From: an uncultured Erythrobacter sp.
GTDB taxonomy: Bacteria; Pseudomonadota; Alphaproteobacteria; Sphingomonadales; Sphingomonadaceae
DNA length: 64,000 bases
Assembly: GCA_947494705.1 (NCBI GenBank)
Contig: CANLVN010000004.1
Coordinates: forward strand, 62,001 to 126,000
Direction: 5' to 3'
Translations under genes and position numbers: made by a program
Shown: positions 53,499 to 63,274 of the stretch, in pieces
Numbering within the stretch: the stretch's first letter is position 1
Layout of the letters: every line of letters begins with the position of its first letter
The notes under the pieces: model-generated
What the model saw: the letters and a program-made list of their open reading frames with translations, nothing else
Told to the model about the DNA's origin: nothing
The model's database searches: none

Positions 53499-54634
53499 GC
53501 CTGCTTCTCCTCGCCCCGCTCGGCCTGCTCGCGCTTGCAGCGCTGATCGTACCGGCGCTTATCCACCTGCGGCGCCGCACCGAGGAGGTGCCGGTCGATT
53601 TCGCCGCAATGCGCTGGCTCGAGGCGATGCCGAGGCCGCGAAGCAAGCTTCGTTTCGACGAGTTGCTGCTGCTCGCGTTGCGGCTGGCGCTGGTCGCGCT
53701 GCTGGCGTTGTTGCTGGCCCGCCCTGCGGTTCTGGGGTGGCATGACGATGAAGGCGCGATACTCGTTGCGCCCGGTGTCGATGCCGTTGGGGCCCGGGAG
53801 TTCGCAGGCCCCGAGACCGAGCCACAATGGATCGCACCGGGCTTTCCCGACCTAGATGACGATCCGCCGGACAGTGCGCCCGTCTCGAGCCTGATCCGCC
53901 AGTTCGACGCCGAGTTGCCGCAGGAGACAACACTGACGATCCTCGTTCCGACGGTTCTGGAAGGCGTCGATGCAGAGCAGCTGCGCCTCACGCGTCCCGT
54001 CGAGTGGCGCATTGTAGGAACCGGCGAACCGAACGACACTCCCGTGCCGGTGCCGTCCCCGGCACTCTCACTGCGCTATCCACAAGGTGTGCTCGCGGCA
54101 CCGCGCTATTTCGAGGCCGCGGCGCAGGCCTGGAGCGAAGAGGCCGATGTCGAGGCTGCGACGTCGAGCGAATTGCCGTCGCGAGACCGCGTCCTTATCT
54201 GGCTCAACCCCGGACCGGTCCCGGTTGAACTCGTGGAGTGGGTACGTGGGGGAGGCACAGCGCTGCTTGGCCAGAGCGCAGAGATCGCGATGCCCGGAAC
54301 GACAGCCGAGCTTTGGCGCGACGAGATGGGCAATACGCTGGTCGAGGGCGGACCGCTCGGTACAGGGCGCCTGATGCGCTTCACTCGCAGCCTTGATCCG
54401 GCTGCAATGCCCGAATTGCTCGACGGCTCCTTTCCCGCTCAGCTACGTGAGCTCGTGACCCCCGAGGCCCCGCCTCCGGCGCGGGTTGCGGCTGCGGACT
54501 TCGAGCCGACTGCGGGCGCTGCGCCATATGCGCTTCCGCCGAAGGAGCTGACATCCTGGCTGGCGGTCATTGCCGCGCTCCTGTTTCTCGCAGAGCGGCT
54601 GCTCGCGGCCCGGCTTGGCAGGTTCGCGGGATGA
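53495..54634 (+). CDS. BatA-like membrane protein
   Basis: The 379-residue protein has the two-helix N-terminal unit of BatA proteins (LLLAPLGLLALAALIVPALI, then ELLLLALRLALVALLALLLA), a long periplasmic or cytosolic middle part and a C-terminal helix LAVIAALLFLAERLL. It has no clear VWA motif. It starts inside the stop of the DUF58 gene. Confidence 0.85.
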   Translation: MSLLLLAPLGLLALAALIVPALIHLRRRTEEVPVDFAAMRWLEAMPRPRSKLRFDELLLLALRLALVALLALLLARPAVLGWHDDEGAILVAPGVDAVGAREFAGPETEPQWIAPGFPDLDDDPPDSAPVSSLIRQFDAELPQETTLTILVPTVLEGVDAEQLRLTRPVEWRIVGTGEPNDTPVPVPSPALSLRYPQGVLAAPRYFEAAAQAWSEEADVEAATSSELPSRDRVLIWLNPGPVPVELVEWVRGGGTALLGQSAEIAMPGTTAELWRDEMGNTLVEGGPLGTGRLMRFTRSLDPAAMPELLDGSFPAQLRELVTPEAPPPARVAAADFEPTAGAAPYALPPKELTSWLAVIAALLFLAERLLAARLGRFAG

Positions 54635-56757
54635 GCCGCGAACTGGCCCCTTTCACATGGACCCGCCCTGCGCAGCGCCGCGCAGCGGCCAATGTCGTGC
54701 TCGCGTGGGGCCCGCTCGTCATCGTGCTGTTTGCAGCGGGCTGGAGGCTGTCGGGACTTGTCCTGGCGCTGTGCCTGCTGGTGATCGGGGCCGGGGCCCT
54801 CGCTTTTGCGGCAATGCGTGCAGCGGCGAGCTTCGATGGCGGGTGGCTGGTACGTCGCCTCGACGAGCGCGAGGCGGGACTTGAGGACAGCGCGGGGCTG
54901 CTCTTTGCCGAGGGCGATCTCGGTCCTCTCCAGCGCATGCAGGCAGAGCGGATTGCCGCGCGGGTTGCAGCCATAGAGCCAGCGACGCTGGCCGATGGAT
55001 GGTGGCGCGACCGGATCGCGGTCGCCTGGCTGCTCGGCACCATCGCGCTGGCGGCGATCATGTTCTGGCCCTCTGCCGATAACCAGGACGAGGCGCGTGC
55101 CGGGACCGGGCAGACTGCCGCCTCTGGTCCTAGCGAGACGCGCCTCACAGGCGGGCGGGTACGCATCGTGCCGCCTGCCTACACCGGCCTTGAAGCATGG
55201 ACTTCCGACAGCCTCGACATCAGCGCGCCAATGGGTTCCCGGATCGAGTGGACGCTCGATTTTGATCCGCAGCCAAGCACCGCAGCCGTGCAATTGATCG
55301 GCGGGCAGAGCGTGCTCCTGACACAGGGCGAGAAAGGCTGGACCACTTCGCTGAGACTAGACGCGCCTTCGCTCTATAGGATCGATGCCGCAGGCATGAG
55401 CTCCGACTCAGAGGCGCACCGTCTTGAGCCTATCGAGGATGTCCCGCCCCAAGTGCGTGTAATCGAACCGGCAACCGGGCTCGTCACCATGCGCCCCGGA
55501 CAGCGCAGCTGGCGCGTGGTGTTCGAGGCGAGCGACGATTACGCGGTCGATCGCAATGCCCGGCTGACCGTCACCACCGCCCTCGGTTCTGGCGAGAACG
55601 TCACTTTTTCCGAACGAAGTCGCACTGTAACGGGCTCGGGCGATCCCAAGCGCCGTCGCTTCGTGGTCGATCTCGACCTTGCTTCCTACGGCCTTGAACA
55701 GGGCAGCGACCTCGTCGCGCAGCTGACCGTTGCCGACACCCGCAGCCCGGAACGCCACGTGGTGCGCGGCCCCGGGGTGATCCTGCGCTGGCCCGCCGCT
55801 GCACCTGCTGAGGTCGATGGGCTCGACCTCATGGCAAAGAAGGCGATGCCCGCATACTTCCGCAGCCAGCGTCAGGTGATCATAGATACAGAAGCGCTGA
55901 TTGCACGTCGTGGCAGCCTCTCGCCGGACGAGCTTCTGGCGCAGTCCGACAGTATCGGGGTCGACCAGCGGCTGCTCCGTCTGCGCTATGGTCAGTTCGT
56001 CGGGATGGAGGTCGAGGAAGGCCCCAGGCGGCCCCCGCTCCCCATCGCAGAAAAGGACGAAGCTAACGCCCAGCCCGAGGCCGAGTTCGAACACCACGAT
56101 GGCGACGGTCATGATCACGGCGCCGCCCCTGAATCGCCCGTATTCGGCTCGCTTGGCGATGTCACGGCGGAATTCGGCCACACCCACGACGACAGCGAAG
56201 CGGCAACGCTGCTCGATCCCGACACGCGCGCACTGCTACGGGCGGCACTCGACGAGATGTGGGATGCGGAGGTGAACCTTCGCTCTGGCAGGCCGGAAGA
56301 AGCGCTGCCCTACGAAAATCGCGCGCTCGAGTACATCAAGCAGGTACAACAGGCGACGCGGATCTACCTGCCGCGGGTTGGCTCGGTCCAGGCACCGATT
56401 GACATGTCGCGGCGTATGAGCGGCAAGCGTGAGGGCATCGTCGGAGGCGGCGCGACGCTTGAGCCATTCGCCATAGAGGACGCCGTGCCGGCAACGGCGT
56501 GGCGCGCTCTAGCGGGGAACGAGCGGATAGACCTTGCGGGGCTGGAAAGCTGGGTCGGCAGCAACAGCGCGCGAATCCGCGACCCGTTGGGCGTGCTGGC
56601 CGCCGTCGACGCGCTGCGCCGCGAGCCGACGTCGCGCAAGCGCCGCGAGCAGTTGCGTAGCGCCCTGTGGGTCGTCCTCACCCGTCCTCCGACACAGGTT
56701 CGCCGCCGCGACGATGGCGGTGAGCTGGGCAGACGCTACACGCGGGGTCTGCGCTGA
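54631..56757 (+). CDS. DUF4175-like membrane protein with histidine-rich insert
   Basis: The 708-residue protein has two helices near the start (about 23-62), a third at about 128-145, then a large soluble part. It resembles DUF4175 membrane proteins of MoxR clusters. Around residues 487-520 a histidine-rich insert (EHHDGDGHDHG, then EFGHTHDD) could bind metal. It overlaps the BatA-like gene by four bases. Confidence 0.8.
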   Translation: MSRELAPFTWTRPAQRRAAANVVLAWGPLVIVLFAAGWRLSGLVLALCLLVIGAGALAFAAMRAAASFDGGWLVRRLDEREAGLEDSAGLLFAEGDLGPLQRMQAERIAARVAAIEPATLADGWWRDRIAVAWLLGTIALAAIMFWPSADNQDEARAGTGQTAASGPSETRLTGGRVRIVPPAYTGLEAWTSDSLDISAPMGSRIEWTLDFDPQPSTAAVQLIGGQSVLLTQGEKGWTTSLRLDAPSLYRIDAAGMSSDSEAHRLEPIEDVPPQVRVIEPATGLVTMRPGQRSWRVVFEASDDYAVDRNARLTVTTALGSGENVTFSERSRTVTGSGDPKRRRFVVDLDLASYGLEQGSDLVAQLTVADTRSPERHVVRGPGVILRWPAAAPAEVDGLDLMAKKAMPAYFRSQRQVIIDTEALIARRGSLSPDELLAQSDSIGVDQRLLRLRYGQFVGMEVEEGPRRPPLPIAEKDEANAQPEAEFEHHDGDGHDHGAAPESPVFGSLGDVTAEFGHTHDDSEAATLLDPDTRALLRAALDEMWDAEVNLRSGRPEEALPYENRALEYIKQVQQATRIYLPRVGSVQAPIDMSRRMSGKREGIVGGGATLEPFAIEDAVPATAWRALAGNERIDLAGLESWVGSNSARIRDPLGVLAAVDALRREPTSRKRREQLRSALWVVLTRPPTQVRRRDDGGELGRRYTRGLR

Positions 56758-58575
56758 ATGTTCGCGAACCAGACCACTCCCGAATTCCTCGCCGCAATCC
56801 TGATCGCCGGTGGCTCGCTGGGAGCGGCGGTCCTGCTGCTCCTGCGCGGCTGGAGCTGGCGCATCGCCTTGCTGGCGGTCATGTCGCTGGCATGCGGCGC
56901 GCTGCTCTACCTCGCTTTGTTCCCTCCTCGCCTGCCCGTCGGGGGCGAGACGCTGGTCGTCGCCACGGCGGAAGCTCCCGCGACGCTCGAAGTGGCGCCC
57001 GGCGAGCGCCTCGTGGCGCTTCCCGGAGCTCCTGCCATCGACGGGGCGGAGCGTATGGCCGATCTCGCGACCGCGCTGCGCCGGCATCGCCAGGTCCAGC
57101 GGGTGCGGATCGAGGGCCGCGGCCTGGCGCCCCGCGACCGTGATCTGGCGGCTGGCGTTCCGGTCGAGTTCACACCGATGGCGTTGCCCGATGGTGTGAC
57201 GAGGCTCGAGCCGCCAGCGGATGTTCCGGCCGGATCGGTTTTCACCCTTGCCGGCGAGGTCACGGGTATGGCGGGCGTCAGCGTGGAACTGCTCGACCCG
57301 GCGGGGCGCATCGTCGACCGGCGCGAAATCGACGGAGAGCCAGGCTTTTTGCTCGGAGGCTCCTCGCGATCGCCAGGCCTTGCGAGTTTCACCCTGCGCC
57401 TGCGCGGAGCCAACAGCGAAATCGTCTCCGACACCCCCCTTCCGGTGCGCGCTCTGGCCGAGGACCCGGTACGCGCACTGCTGGTCGGGGCGCCATCGCC
57501 CGAGACCAAGTACCTGCGGCGGTGGGGTGAGGATTCGCAGGTCGACCTCGCTAGCACGCTCAACGCAGGGCTCGGGGTCGACCTCGGCGATCGCCGCGCG
57601 GGCCTCGGCTCAGCGCAGCTGCGCGAGGCCGACGTCCTCATCATCGACGACCGCACGCTGCTGCGCATCGGCAGCGGATCGCGGGCCTCGCTGGCGCGGG
57701 CTGTCGATGCAGGGCTCGGGGTGGTGGTGCGGATGAGCGGCCCTGCTACCGGGCCCTTGCGCGCGTCATGGCGTTCGCTCGGTCTGGCGGTCGAGGGAGG
57801 GGGAGAGGCCCTGCCCGTCGCGCTTCCACCTGCCGCGCCCGATGCCGAGGCGCTGGCGGCGCTTCGCGGCCCCGGATCGCGGGACGTGCCGCGGGACCTC
57901 AACACGCTCGATGATGCGCTGCCCGATATCGACCGCTGGGCGGTGCGCACGCCCGGCACCTTCGTCGCCGAGGTTACCGATGCGGATGGCGCGATGCTCT
58001 CGGGTTGGCAGCAGCGCGGACAGGGTCGCGTGGCGCTGTGGACCGTCGCGAACAGCTACGCGCTCGTGCTCAACGGACGTTCAGATCTCTATTACCAGTG
58101 GTGGAGCGATACGGTGAGTGCGGTGACGCGCGCGGTCAGCACCTTCCGTCCCGAGGTCACCGCGCTTGCCCGCGCAGGCGAGCGAGTGACCATTTGCGGT
58201 ATCGTGGGATCGCCTACGGTGAGCGATCCCGATGGGAATTTCCACGCGCTCGCAATAGATCCGGCCGCCGGACCGAAGGGGTGCGCGGCGTACTGGCCTG
58301 CTATCCCGGGAATGCACACGATCCAGCAGCCGCGCGAAGACGACACGCTGTCCTTTGACTTCGCTGTCCTCCCCTCCGATGCCCTCGCCGAAGCACGTGC
58401 GCGGACCATCGGCGAGGAGACTGCGCTCTGGGCTGCTCGGCAGGACACGGCCGAAGAGCGCGGCGGCGTGGAGCGCGACGGACCGGCATGGCCATGGTTA
58501 CTCGCCTGGCTCACGCTGGGCGGAGCGCTGTGGTTCCTTGAACGCCGCTGGCGCGATCACCTGCGCCCCGCGTAG
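56758..58575 (+). CDS. Large membrane protein of the MoxR/TldD unit
   Basis: The 605-residue protein has two N-terminal helices (about 10-30 and 33-55), a soluble body with repeated RAL, VGAP and DDRTLL patterns and a C-terminal helix WPWLLAWLTLGGALWF. It resembles the large BatA-type proteins that close MoxR operons, with possible glutamine-amidotransferase-like segments. The start ATG is on the base after the preceding stop. Confidence 0.8.
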   Translation: MFANQTTPEFLAAILIAGGSLGAAVLLLLRGWSWRIALLAVMSLACGALLYLALFPPRLPVGGETLVVATAEAPATLEVAPGERLVALPGAPAIDGAERMADLATALRRHRQVQRVRIEGRGLAPRDRDLAAGVPVEFTPMALPDGVTRLEPPADVPAGSVFTLAGEVTGMAGVSVELLDPAGRIVDRREIDGEPGFLLGGSSRSPGLASFTLRLRGANSEIVSDTPLPVRALAEDPVRALLVGAPSPETKYLRRWGEDSQVDLASTLNAGLGVDLGDRRAGLGSAQLREADVLIIDDRTLLRIGSGSRASLARAVDAGLGVVVRMSGPATGPLRASWRSLGLAVEGGGEALPVALPPAAPDAEALAALRGPGSRDVPRDLNTLDDALPDIDRWAVRTPGTFVAEVTDADGAMLSGWQQRGQGRVALWTVANSYALVLNGRSDLYYQWWSDTVSAVTRAVSTFRPEVTALARAGERVTICGIVGSPTVSDPDGNFHALAIDPAAGPKGCAAYWPAIPGMHTIQQPREDDTLSFDFAVLPSDALAEARARTIGEETALWAARQDTAEERGGVERDGPAWPWLLAWLTLGGALWFLERRWRDHLRPA

Positions 58576-58698
58576 CTATCCTAGAATCGAAGGGCGATCT
58601 GTGCGTCTCCATGCACAGCCGTTAGTCACAACCGACCAATCAGATCAGTGCTGGAGCGATATGGCGTGGGCGAAGCCGTAACGGCGAAAAGGCTCTGT

Positions 58699-59145
58699 CT
58701 ATCCGATTCTGGTCCAGGTCTGAGACTTGCAGACGAGGCCGCCCAGTTCGCAGCCCGATATCTTGAGATGGTTGGGGTCGCTAAGAGAAATATGGGCCGC
58801 GACATGCACATCCATATCAGGCACGAAGGCGGTCCCCGACCACGCGGTTGAATCGACGCGGACGAAATTCTGCAGGAGATGGACGCCAATCAGAGGGGCC
58901 GTCCCGCTCCGTCGGGCGTCAGCAACTGCGCTGGGCGATGCCTCCACGACGATCCCGCAAAGGTTCCTTCCGCACATTTCCGTCTTCACCTCGATCGTTC
59001 CGGCTGGGTTTTGCCAAACGCCGAGGATCGGATCGGGTGTCTGGTCTTCGGATGCCTCCGTCGGTGCGGGTGCTGCTGCGATCAGAGCACCCGCACAAAA
59101 GGCAACTGACAAACCATAGATCCGCTTTGAAATGGCTTTATCCAT
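58699..59145 (-). CDS. DUF2147 exported protein
   Basis: The 148-residue protein has a signal peptide (SVAFCAGALIAAAPAPTEA) and the DUF2147 core ILGVWQNPAGTIEVKTE and CGIVVEASPS. DUF2147 proteins are small secreted beta-barrels. A CCGGAGG site precedes the ATG. The coiled-coil gene lies 27 bases upstream in the same direction. Confidence 0.85.
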   Translation of the reverse strand: MDKAISKRIYGLSVAFCAGALIAAAPAPTEASEDQTPDPILGVWQNPAGTIEVKTEMCGRNLCGIVVEASPSAVADARRSGTAPLIGVHLLQNFVRVDSTAWSGTAFVPDMDVHVAAHISLSDPNHLKISGCELGGLVCKSQTWTRIG

Positions 59146-59172
59146 AAACGCCTCCGGGTTTTTGCGCGCCCA

Positions 59173-59427
59173 TCATCCTGTTGCGCTGCGCATCCATTCG
59201 CGGATCGATTTTTCGAGGGATTCGACGTGATGCCCGTGGGCTTCTTCGTTGGCGACCTCTTCGTTGAGGCGCTTTTGAAGCAGCCTGTAGCGATCCTTCA
59301 ATTCTATTCCTGTCAGGTGGTGATCTCGCATGAGGTGATTTTCCCGTTTGATGCGAGCGCTGGTCTCCTCGATTTTCCTGCCCAGCTCTTCGAGACGGGT
59401 ATGCAAATCAGTTTCCTGCATCTTCAT
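59173..59427 (-). CDS. Small coiled-coil protein
   Basis: The 84-residue protein is helical: LHTRLEELGRKIEETSARI and LKDRYRLLQKRLNEEV look like coiled coil, with a HGHH segment near the C-terminus. I cannot name the family. A GAAAGGAAATGAAG stretch precedes the ATG. It is in one direction with DUF2147 and HdeD. Confidence 0.7.
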   Translation of the reverse strand: MKMQETDLHTRLEELGRKIEETSARIKRENHLMRDHHLTGIELKDRYRLLQKRLNEEVANEEAHGHHVESLEKSIREWMRSATG

Positions 59428-59539
59428 TTCCTTTCTGATCCTTGTTGGCCTCTGCTGTTCCTGACGCCGCAGCGACCATTGGAGGGGATATTTGGCCAGA
59501 CCCTTCGGCAGCGTTGCTACGGGTCATGATCGCATCGGG

Positions 59540-60085
59540 TTAAGCGAGAGGTTGGCCCATCGGGGAGCCGGATTTGGCGGAGAAGTAGAGCGCCAGAACA
59601 CCAATGCCCGACACGAAGAAGCTCACAGCGATAAGAGTGCCGGGAACGATCATGGCCGAACCGGGAAGCAGCGTTATCGAGAGAACCGCCAGTGCGATGT
59701 TGAGCACGCCCATCATCACCATCCATGCTCGCCGATACGACCACCTGATGGCAGAGTAGAGTTCAAGCAGGCCGCGCCCGGCAAACCAGATCGCCAACAG
59801 GATCGTGAGCGAAACAGCCCCTTCGATAGGTTGGAAAAGCATCCATCCGCCAACGACTATGGAAAGCACACCAAGGGCGCCCTCGTAAAAGGGATGACTG
59901 GTGTGCTTTGCGATCGCCATTCCGAGGGCCGCCACCCCAGATATAACGAGCAGAGCGCCTGCAAAAGTGACGGCTGCAAGAGTTGCAGGAGCTGGCCAGA
60001 TCAGGGCAAGCGCGCCAACTGCAATACACAGCACGCCATACGCCAAGAGCCAGCGGCTGGGGGGAAAGATTCTATTTTGGGTCAT
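59540..60085 (-). CDS. HdeD-type acid-resistance membrane protein
   Basis: The 181-residue protein has six predicted helices and the HdeD-family patterns WLLAYGVLCIAVGALALIWP and VGGWMLFQPIEGAVSL. HdeD supports acid resistance at high density in enterobacteria; in alphaproteobacteria it is a stress-linked membrane protein. A GGAG site precedes the ATG. No EcfG box is clear upstream. Confidence 0.88.
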   Translation of the reverse strand: MTQNRIFPPSRWLLAYGVLCIAVGALALIWPAPATLAAVTFAGALLVISGVAALGMAIAKHTSHPFYEGALGVLSIVVGGWMLFQPIEGAVSLTILLAIWFAGRGLLELYSAIRWSYRRAWMVMMGVLNIALAVLSITLLPGSAMIVPGTLIAVSFFVSGIGVLALYFSAKSGSPMGQPLA

Positions 60086-60735
60086 TGTTCACTCCGATCG
60101 TACTGTTTTGCACATGCCGACGATGACTTGACGACCATGGAGTTCGTCTTCGGTTCTCGGTCACGATGGAGAAGTGAATAAAGCCGGTAAGACGACCGGA
60201 GCGTGGCCGAAACATTAAAGAAGGTTCATCAGCCGACAGATCCGGCGAGATGATTGTCGCGTTCCGATGAAAGCGCACACATTAGCGTGGGATCGGGGAG
60301 GAAATCCGGGAGGCGACGATGGCCGCCTCCCGGCAAATCACGGCAACCCGGGGGGTGGGGCCGATCTTTTTCCACTGCTCAGAAGTGAAGGGAAGGGACA
60401 GCCTGTCACCTTCTTCATCGCAGGCCAGCATTCTATCGATCCATCTCTTGCTGCGGTCTGGCGAGCAGATGAAATCGCCGTAACAATCCCATGGCTGGCT
60501 TTCCTGAGCGATCCCTTGCGGTCCGGCTGCGGGAAACGGAAGCGACCCACATTCAATCAAGCAACCATGATGCGGCACGGTCCCAGCTGGTATTAAGCTG
60601 GCGAGATCGCCGATGCGCTGCCGAAAACTCAGGCCTCATTACCAAACTGTAATTTCCAACACATCTGCCTGACGATCTCGGGTTGTTAGGGTCGCGACCA
60701 CAAACCCAGAAACGATCTAACGCGGAGAACGAAGA
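60086..60735. other. Intergenic stretch, probably without a strong gene
   Basis: Between hdeD and the cytochrome gene there is no well-supported gene. A leftward frame at 60282-60578 (98 codons) is listed separately as a weak candidate. Otherwise I see no repeats, hairpins or promoters that I can support. Confidence 0.4.
60282..60578 (-). CDS. Weak 98-residue hypothetical frame
   Basis: The frame contains plausible protein-like text (CSPDRSKRWIDRMLACDEEG and LSLPFTSEQWKK), but no family can be named and no ribosome binding site precedes its ATG. A rightward frame also spans it. It could be a small unknown protein or a chance open frame. Confidence 0.25.
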   Translation of the reverse strand: MPHHGCLIECGSLPFPAAGPQGIAQESQPWDCYGDFICSPDRSKRWIDRMLACDEEGDRLSLPFTSEQWKKIGPTPRVAVICREAAIVASRISSPIPR

Positions 60736-61335
60736 GTGACATCCAACGCGCCTAAGCACAGCTGGGCCACGCGGCTGTTCCACGCAGCGCTGGCACTGGC
60801 AATCATCACCCAACTCGCAACCAGCCAGTTGATGGAAAAGCCGGGGCCGGGGAAACCGGAGAACGTGTTTTTCGAGATCCACGAATATTCCGGCCTCATC
60901 GCGCTTGTGCTTGCGACTTTGTTTTTCCTCAACATTGCTTTGCGCGACAAGGGCACCGACGCGGGTGCGCTGTTCCCGTGGCTCAGTGGCGCTCGCTTGC
61001 GCGCCCTGGGGGCGGACCTTTCGGATCATGTGAAAGCCGCCAAAAAGTTTCGCCTGCCGGAGTACAAGTCCGAGAGCCCGTTGGCGTCGGCGGTGCATGG
61101 ATTGGGATTGGCGCTGATGGCTGTCATGGCGGGCACCGGGGCGATCTGGTGGGCTGCGGGCAAGCTTGGTGCTGCCAAGAGCCCTGTCGTGAACGTGGCG
61201 ATCGAAGCGCACGAGATCTTTTCCAATTTGGTGTGGGCCTATCTGATTGGCCACGCATCTCTGGCCCTTATCCATCATTTCACCGACGGATTGAGCCTCG
61301 CTGAAATGTGGTCGCTCAAACGGCATCGCGATTGA
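60736..61335 (+). CDS. Cytochrome b561-type membrane protein
   Basis: The 199-residue protein has four predicted helices with haem-ligand histidines, seen in WATRLFHAALALAI, FFEIHEYSGLIALV, SAVHGLGLALMAV and IGHASLALIHHF. Such proteins shuttle electrons from quinol to a partner. The start is GTG at 60736 with GGAG 8 bases upstream. Confidence 0.9.
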   Translation: MTSNAPKHSWATRLFHAALALAIITQLATSQLMEKPGPGKPENVFFEIHEYSGLIALVLATLFFLNIALRDKGTDAGALFPWLSGARLRALGADLSDHVKAAKKFRLPEYKSESPLASAVHGLGLALMAVMAGTGAIWWAAGKLGAAKSPVVNVAIEAHEIFSNLVWAYLIGHASLALIHHFTDGLSLAEMWSLKRHRD

Positions 61336-61406
61336 TCGATAGTGGCGCGCAAGGTCTGGCGTTCGGGCCATGACGATGCCGCCACGCATGGGAAGACGAA
61401 ACTGAC

Positions 61407-61850
61407 ATGCCTAGCCCGCAACTTGCTCTGACGATCGGCCTCGCCATGCTTTCGTTGTTTTTGACGACGGCCTTCCATTACGAAGCGCTGGCCTTCCTCG
61501 ACCGGCGCGTCAGGCGAAGGCGCCGCTCCAACCGACTTTCGGTGCCCGTCCTCTTGTCCGCGCTTGTCGCGGCCCACCTGATCGAGATCGGGTTCTATGC
61601 CCTCATTTTTGCGCTGGCTTCGGGTCCACTCGATTTGGGAGGCTTTGATGGCCTCGGCGGCGCGAATGCCTTGAACCTGTATTACTTCGCGGCGGAAACC
61701 TATTCGTCACTGGGCTATGGGGATATCGCGCCGACCGGTCCGATGCGGCTCATCGCCAGCATGGAGCCGCTCAATGGTCTGCTTCTGCTGGCATGGTCTG
61801 GGGCGTTTCTGTTCTCTGCGGTGCACAGCAATCAGGACCGAACCAGCTGA
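61407..61850 (+). CDS. K+-channel-like membrane protein
   Basis: The 147-residue protein has about three membrane helices and a pore segment ETYSSLGYGDIAPTG with the K+ selectivity signature GYGD. This is the Ion_trans_2 / two-helix channel pattern, with an additional helix in front. It probably passes K+ and forms oligomers. It follows the cytochrome gene by 71 bases. Confidence 0.88.
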   Translation: MPSPQLALTIGLAMLSLFLTTAFHYEALAFLDRRVRRRRRSNRLSVPVLLSALVAAHLIEIGFYALIFALASGPLDLGGFDGLGGANALNLYYFAAETYSSLGYGDIAPTGPMRLIASMEPLNGLLLLAWSGAFLFSAVHSNQDRTS

Positions 61851-61906
61851 TCCGGACTGCAGCGGAGCAGATGCTAGCCCCTCGGACGCCTTCGGTCAGG
61901 CACCCT

Positions 61907-63274
61907 TCAATTTGACTTTCTGGCAACGGACTTGGGTAGCTCCATCACGACGGCAAAAGAGTTGGTGTCGCGTTGAAAGCTCAGTTGTCCCTCATGCAGA
62001 TGCGCTATGGCGTTGACCAGTGCCAGCCCCAACCCGCTGCCGGGCATCCTTCTGGCCGGATCGAGCCTGCCGAAGCGGCGTAGTGCAGCAGCTTCGTCTT
62101 CGGGTGCGATGCCATCGCCTTCATCGGCGACAGAAATTGCGAAGCTCGCTCCCGTATCGGTCAAACGCAGCCGAATCGTTCCCGCGCCATGGTTCAACGC
62201 ATTCTCGATGAGATTAGCCAGAGCCCTTGCCAGCAGATCGGGTTGACCGAGCAGCGGGACAGGTCCGGTCGCTTCCAGCGTCATTTCCCGGTTCGCGTCT
62301 TCTGCGACAGGTCCGTATATCTCTTCCAGATCGGCGAGGATCTCATGCAAATCAACTTGCTGAAAAGCCTCGCGGCCAACTCCGCCTTCTGCGCGGCCGA
62401 TTTGAAGCATCTGGTTGAGAACGAACAGCAAATGTTCGAGGTCTTTCGATACCGATTCACTCGCTGCCCTGTGGTCTGCGATACTATCGCTCTCAGCAAC
62501 GTTGGCCAGCTGAGCCTGAATGCGCGTCAACGGTGAGCGCAAATCATGCGCTAGGCTATCGGTGACCAGTCGCAATTCATCGATCAGGCCGGACATACGG
62601 TCCATCATGAGGTTCTCGATCTTGGCAAGCCGGTCGAAGGAGTCGTCGGTCCCATGATCGGGAATACGATCGGTCATGTCGCCAAGCCCGAAATTGCCGA
62701 GAACTTCCTCGAAATGGCGTAGCCGGGAATCGACGAGCTGAACGACCAGCCATGCTGCGGCGATGGCAAGAGGAAGACCCAGCAAGGCCGCCACCAGGAA
62801 GGCATCGAGTAGCGCATCCATCGCCAGCCCGCTGGGCGTGAGATTATGGCCGACAAGCAATTGCCGACCATCTTTCAGCCGAGTGGCAAACACGCCGAAA
62901 TCTGCGTTGGTGAGCGCGTTTGTGGTCCGAATGTTCAGTGTGCGATACCGGCCATCGGGTTTCGCGGCACGCGGCCAAACGTCCAGATTGCCGGCCAGAG
63001 GGCGCAGATCTGGGTCGGTCAGCAGGAAGACATCATCGGTTTCGGCTCCGCGCAATGCCAGAAATGCACGCAGGCCGGCCGGGCCTTCGGATTGAGCCAC
63101 CGCCAATGTGTCTTCAAAAAGGGTTTCGGAGGTATGTTCGTTGGCTTGCAGGATTTCCGATCTGGCCAGTTGCACGGTGGCCAGACCGACTGTGCCGGCA
63201 ACCAGCAACTCCACTGCCAAGACCAGCAGCATACCCCTGAAGAAGAACGATCTGGTCCAGCTTGGCACGATCAT
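61907..63274 (-). CDS. Sensor histidine kinase
   Basis: The 455-residue kinase has helices at about 13-35 and 155-180, a periplasmic sensor between them, a HAMP region, the phospho-acceptor His243 in SLAHDLRSPLTR and an ATPase with NLIENALNHG and GSGLGLALVN. It overlaps the response regulator gene by four bases, so they are a pair. Confidence 0.95.
   Translation of the reverse strand: MIVPSWTRSFFFRGMLLVLAVELLVAGTVGLATVQLARSEILQANEHTSETLFEDTLAVAQSEGPAGLRAFLALRGAETDDVFLLTDPDLRPLAGNLDVWPRAAKPDGRYRTLNIRTTNALTNADFGVFATRLKDGRQLLVGHNLTPSGLAMDALLDAFLVAALLGLPLAIAAAWLVVQLVDSRLRHFEEVLGNFGLGDMTDRIPDHGTDDSFDRLAKIENLMMDRMSGLIDELRLVTDSLAHDLRSPLTRIQAQLANVAESDSIADHRAASESVSKDLEHLLFVLNQMLQIGRAEGGVGREAFQQVDLHEILADLEEIYGPVAEDANREMTLEATGPVPLLGQPDLLARALANLIENALNHGAGTIRLRLTDTGASFAISVADEGDGIAPEDEAAALRRFGRLDPARRMPGSGLGLALVNAIAHLHEGQLSFQRDTNSFAVVMELPKSVARKSN

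Noticed and set aside
60267..60596. A rightward 109-codon frame
   Set aside because: No ribosome binding site, no recognisable family and low protein-like character; the leftward frame over the same bases is only slightly better.
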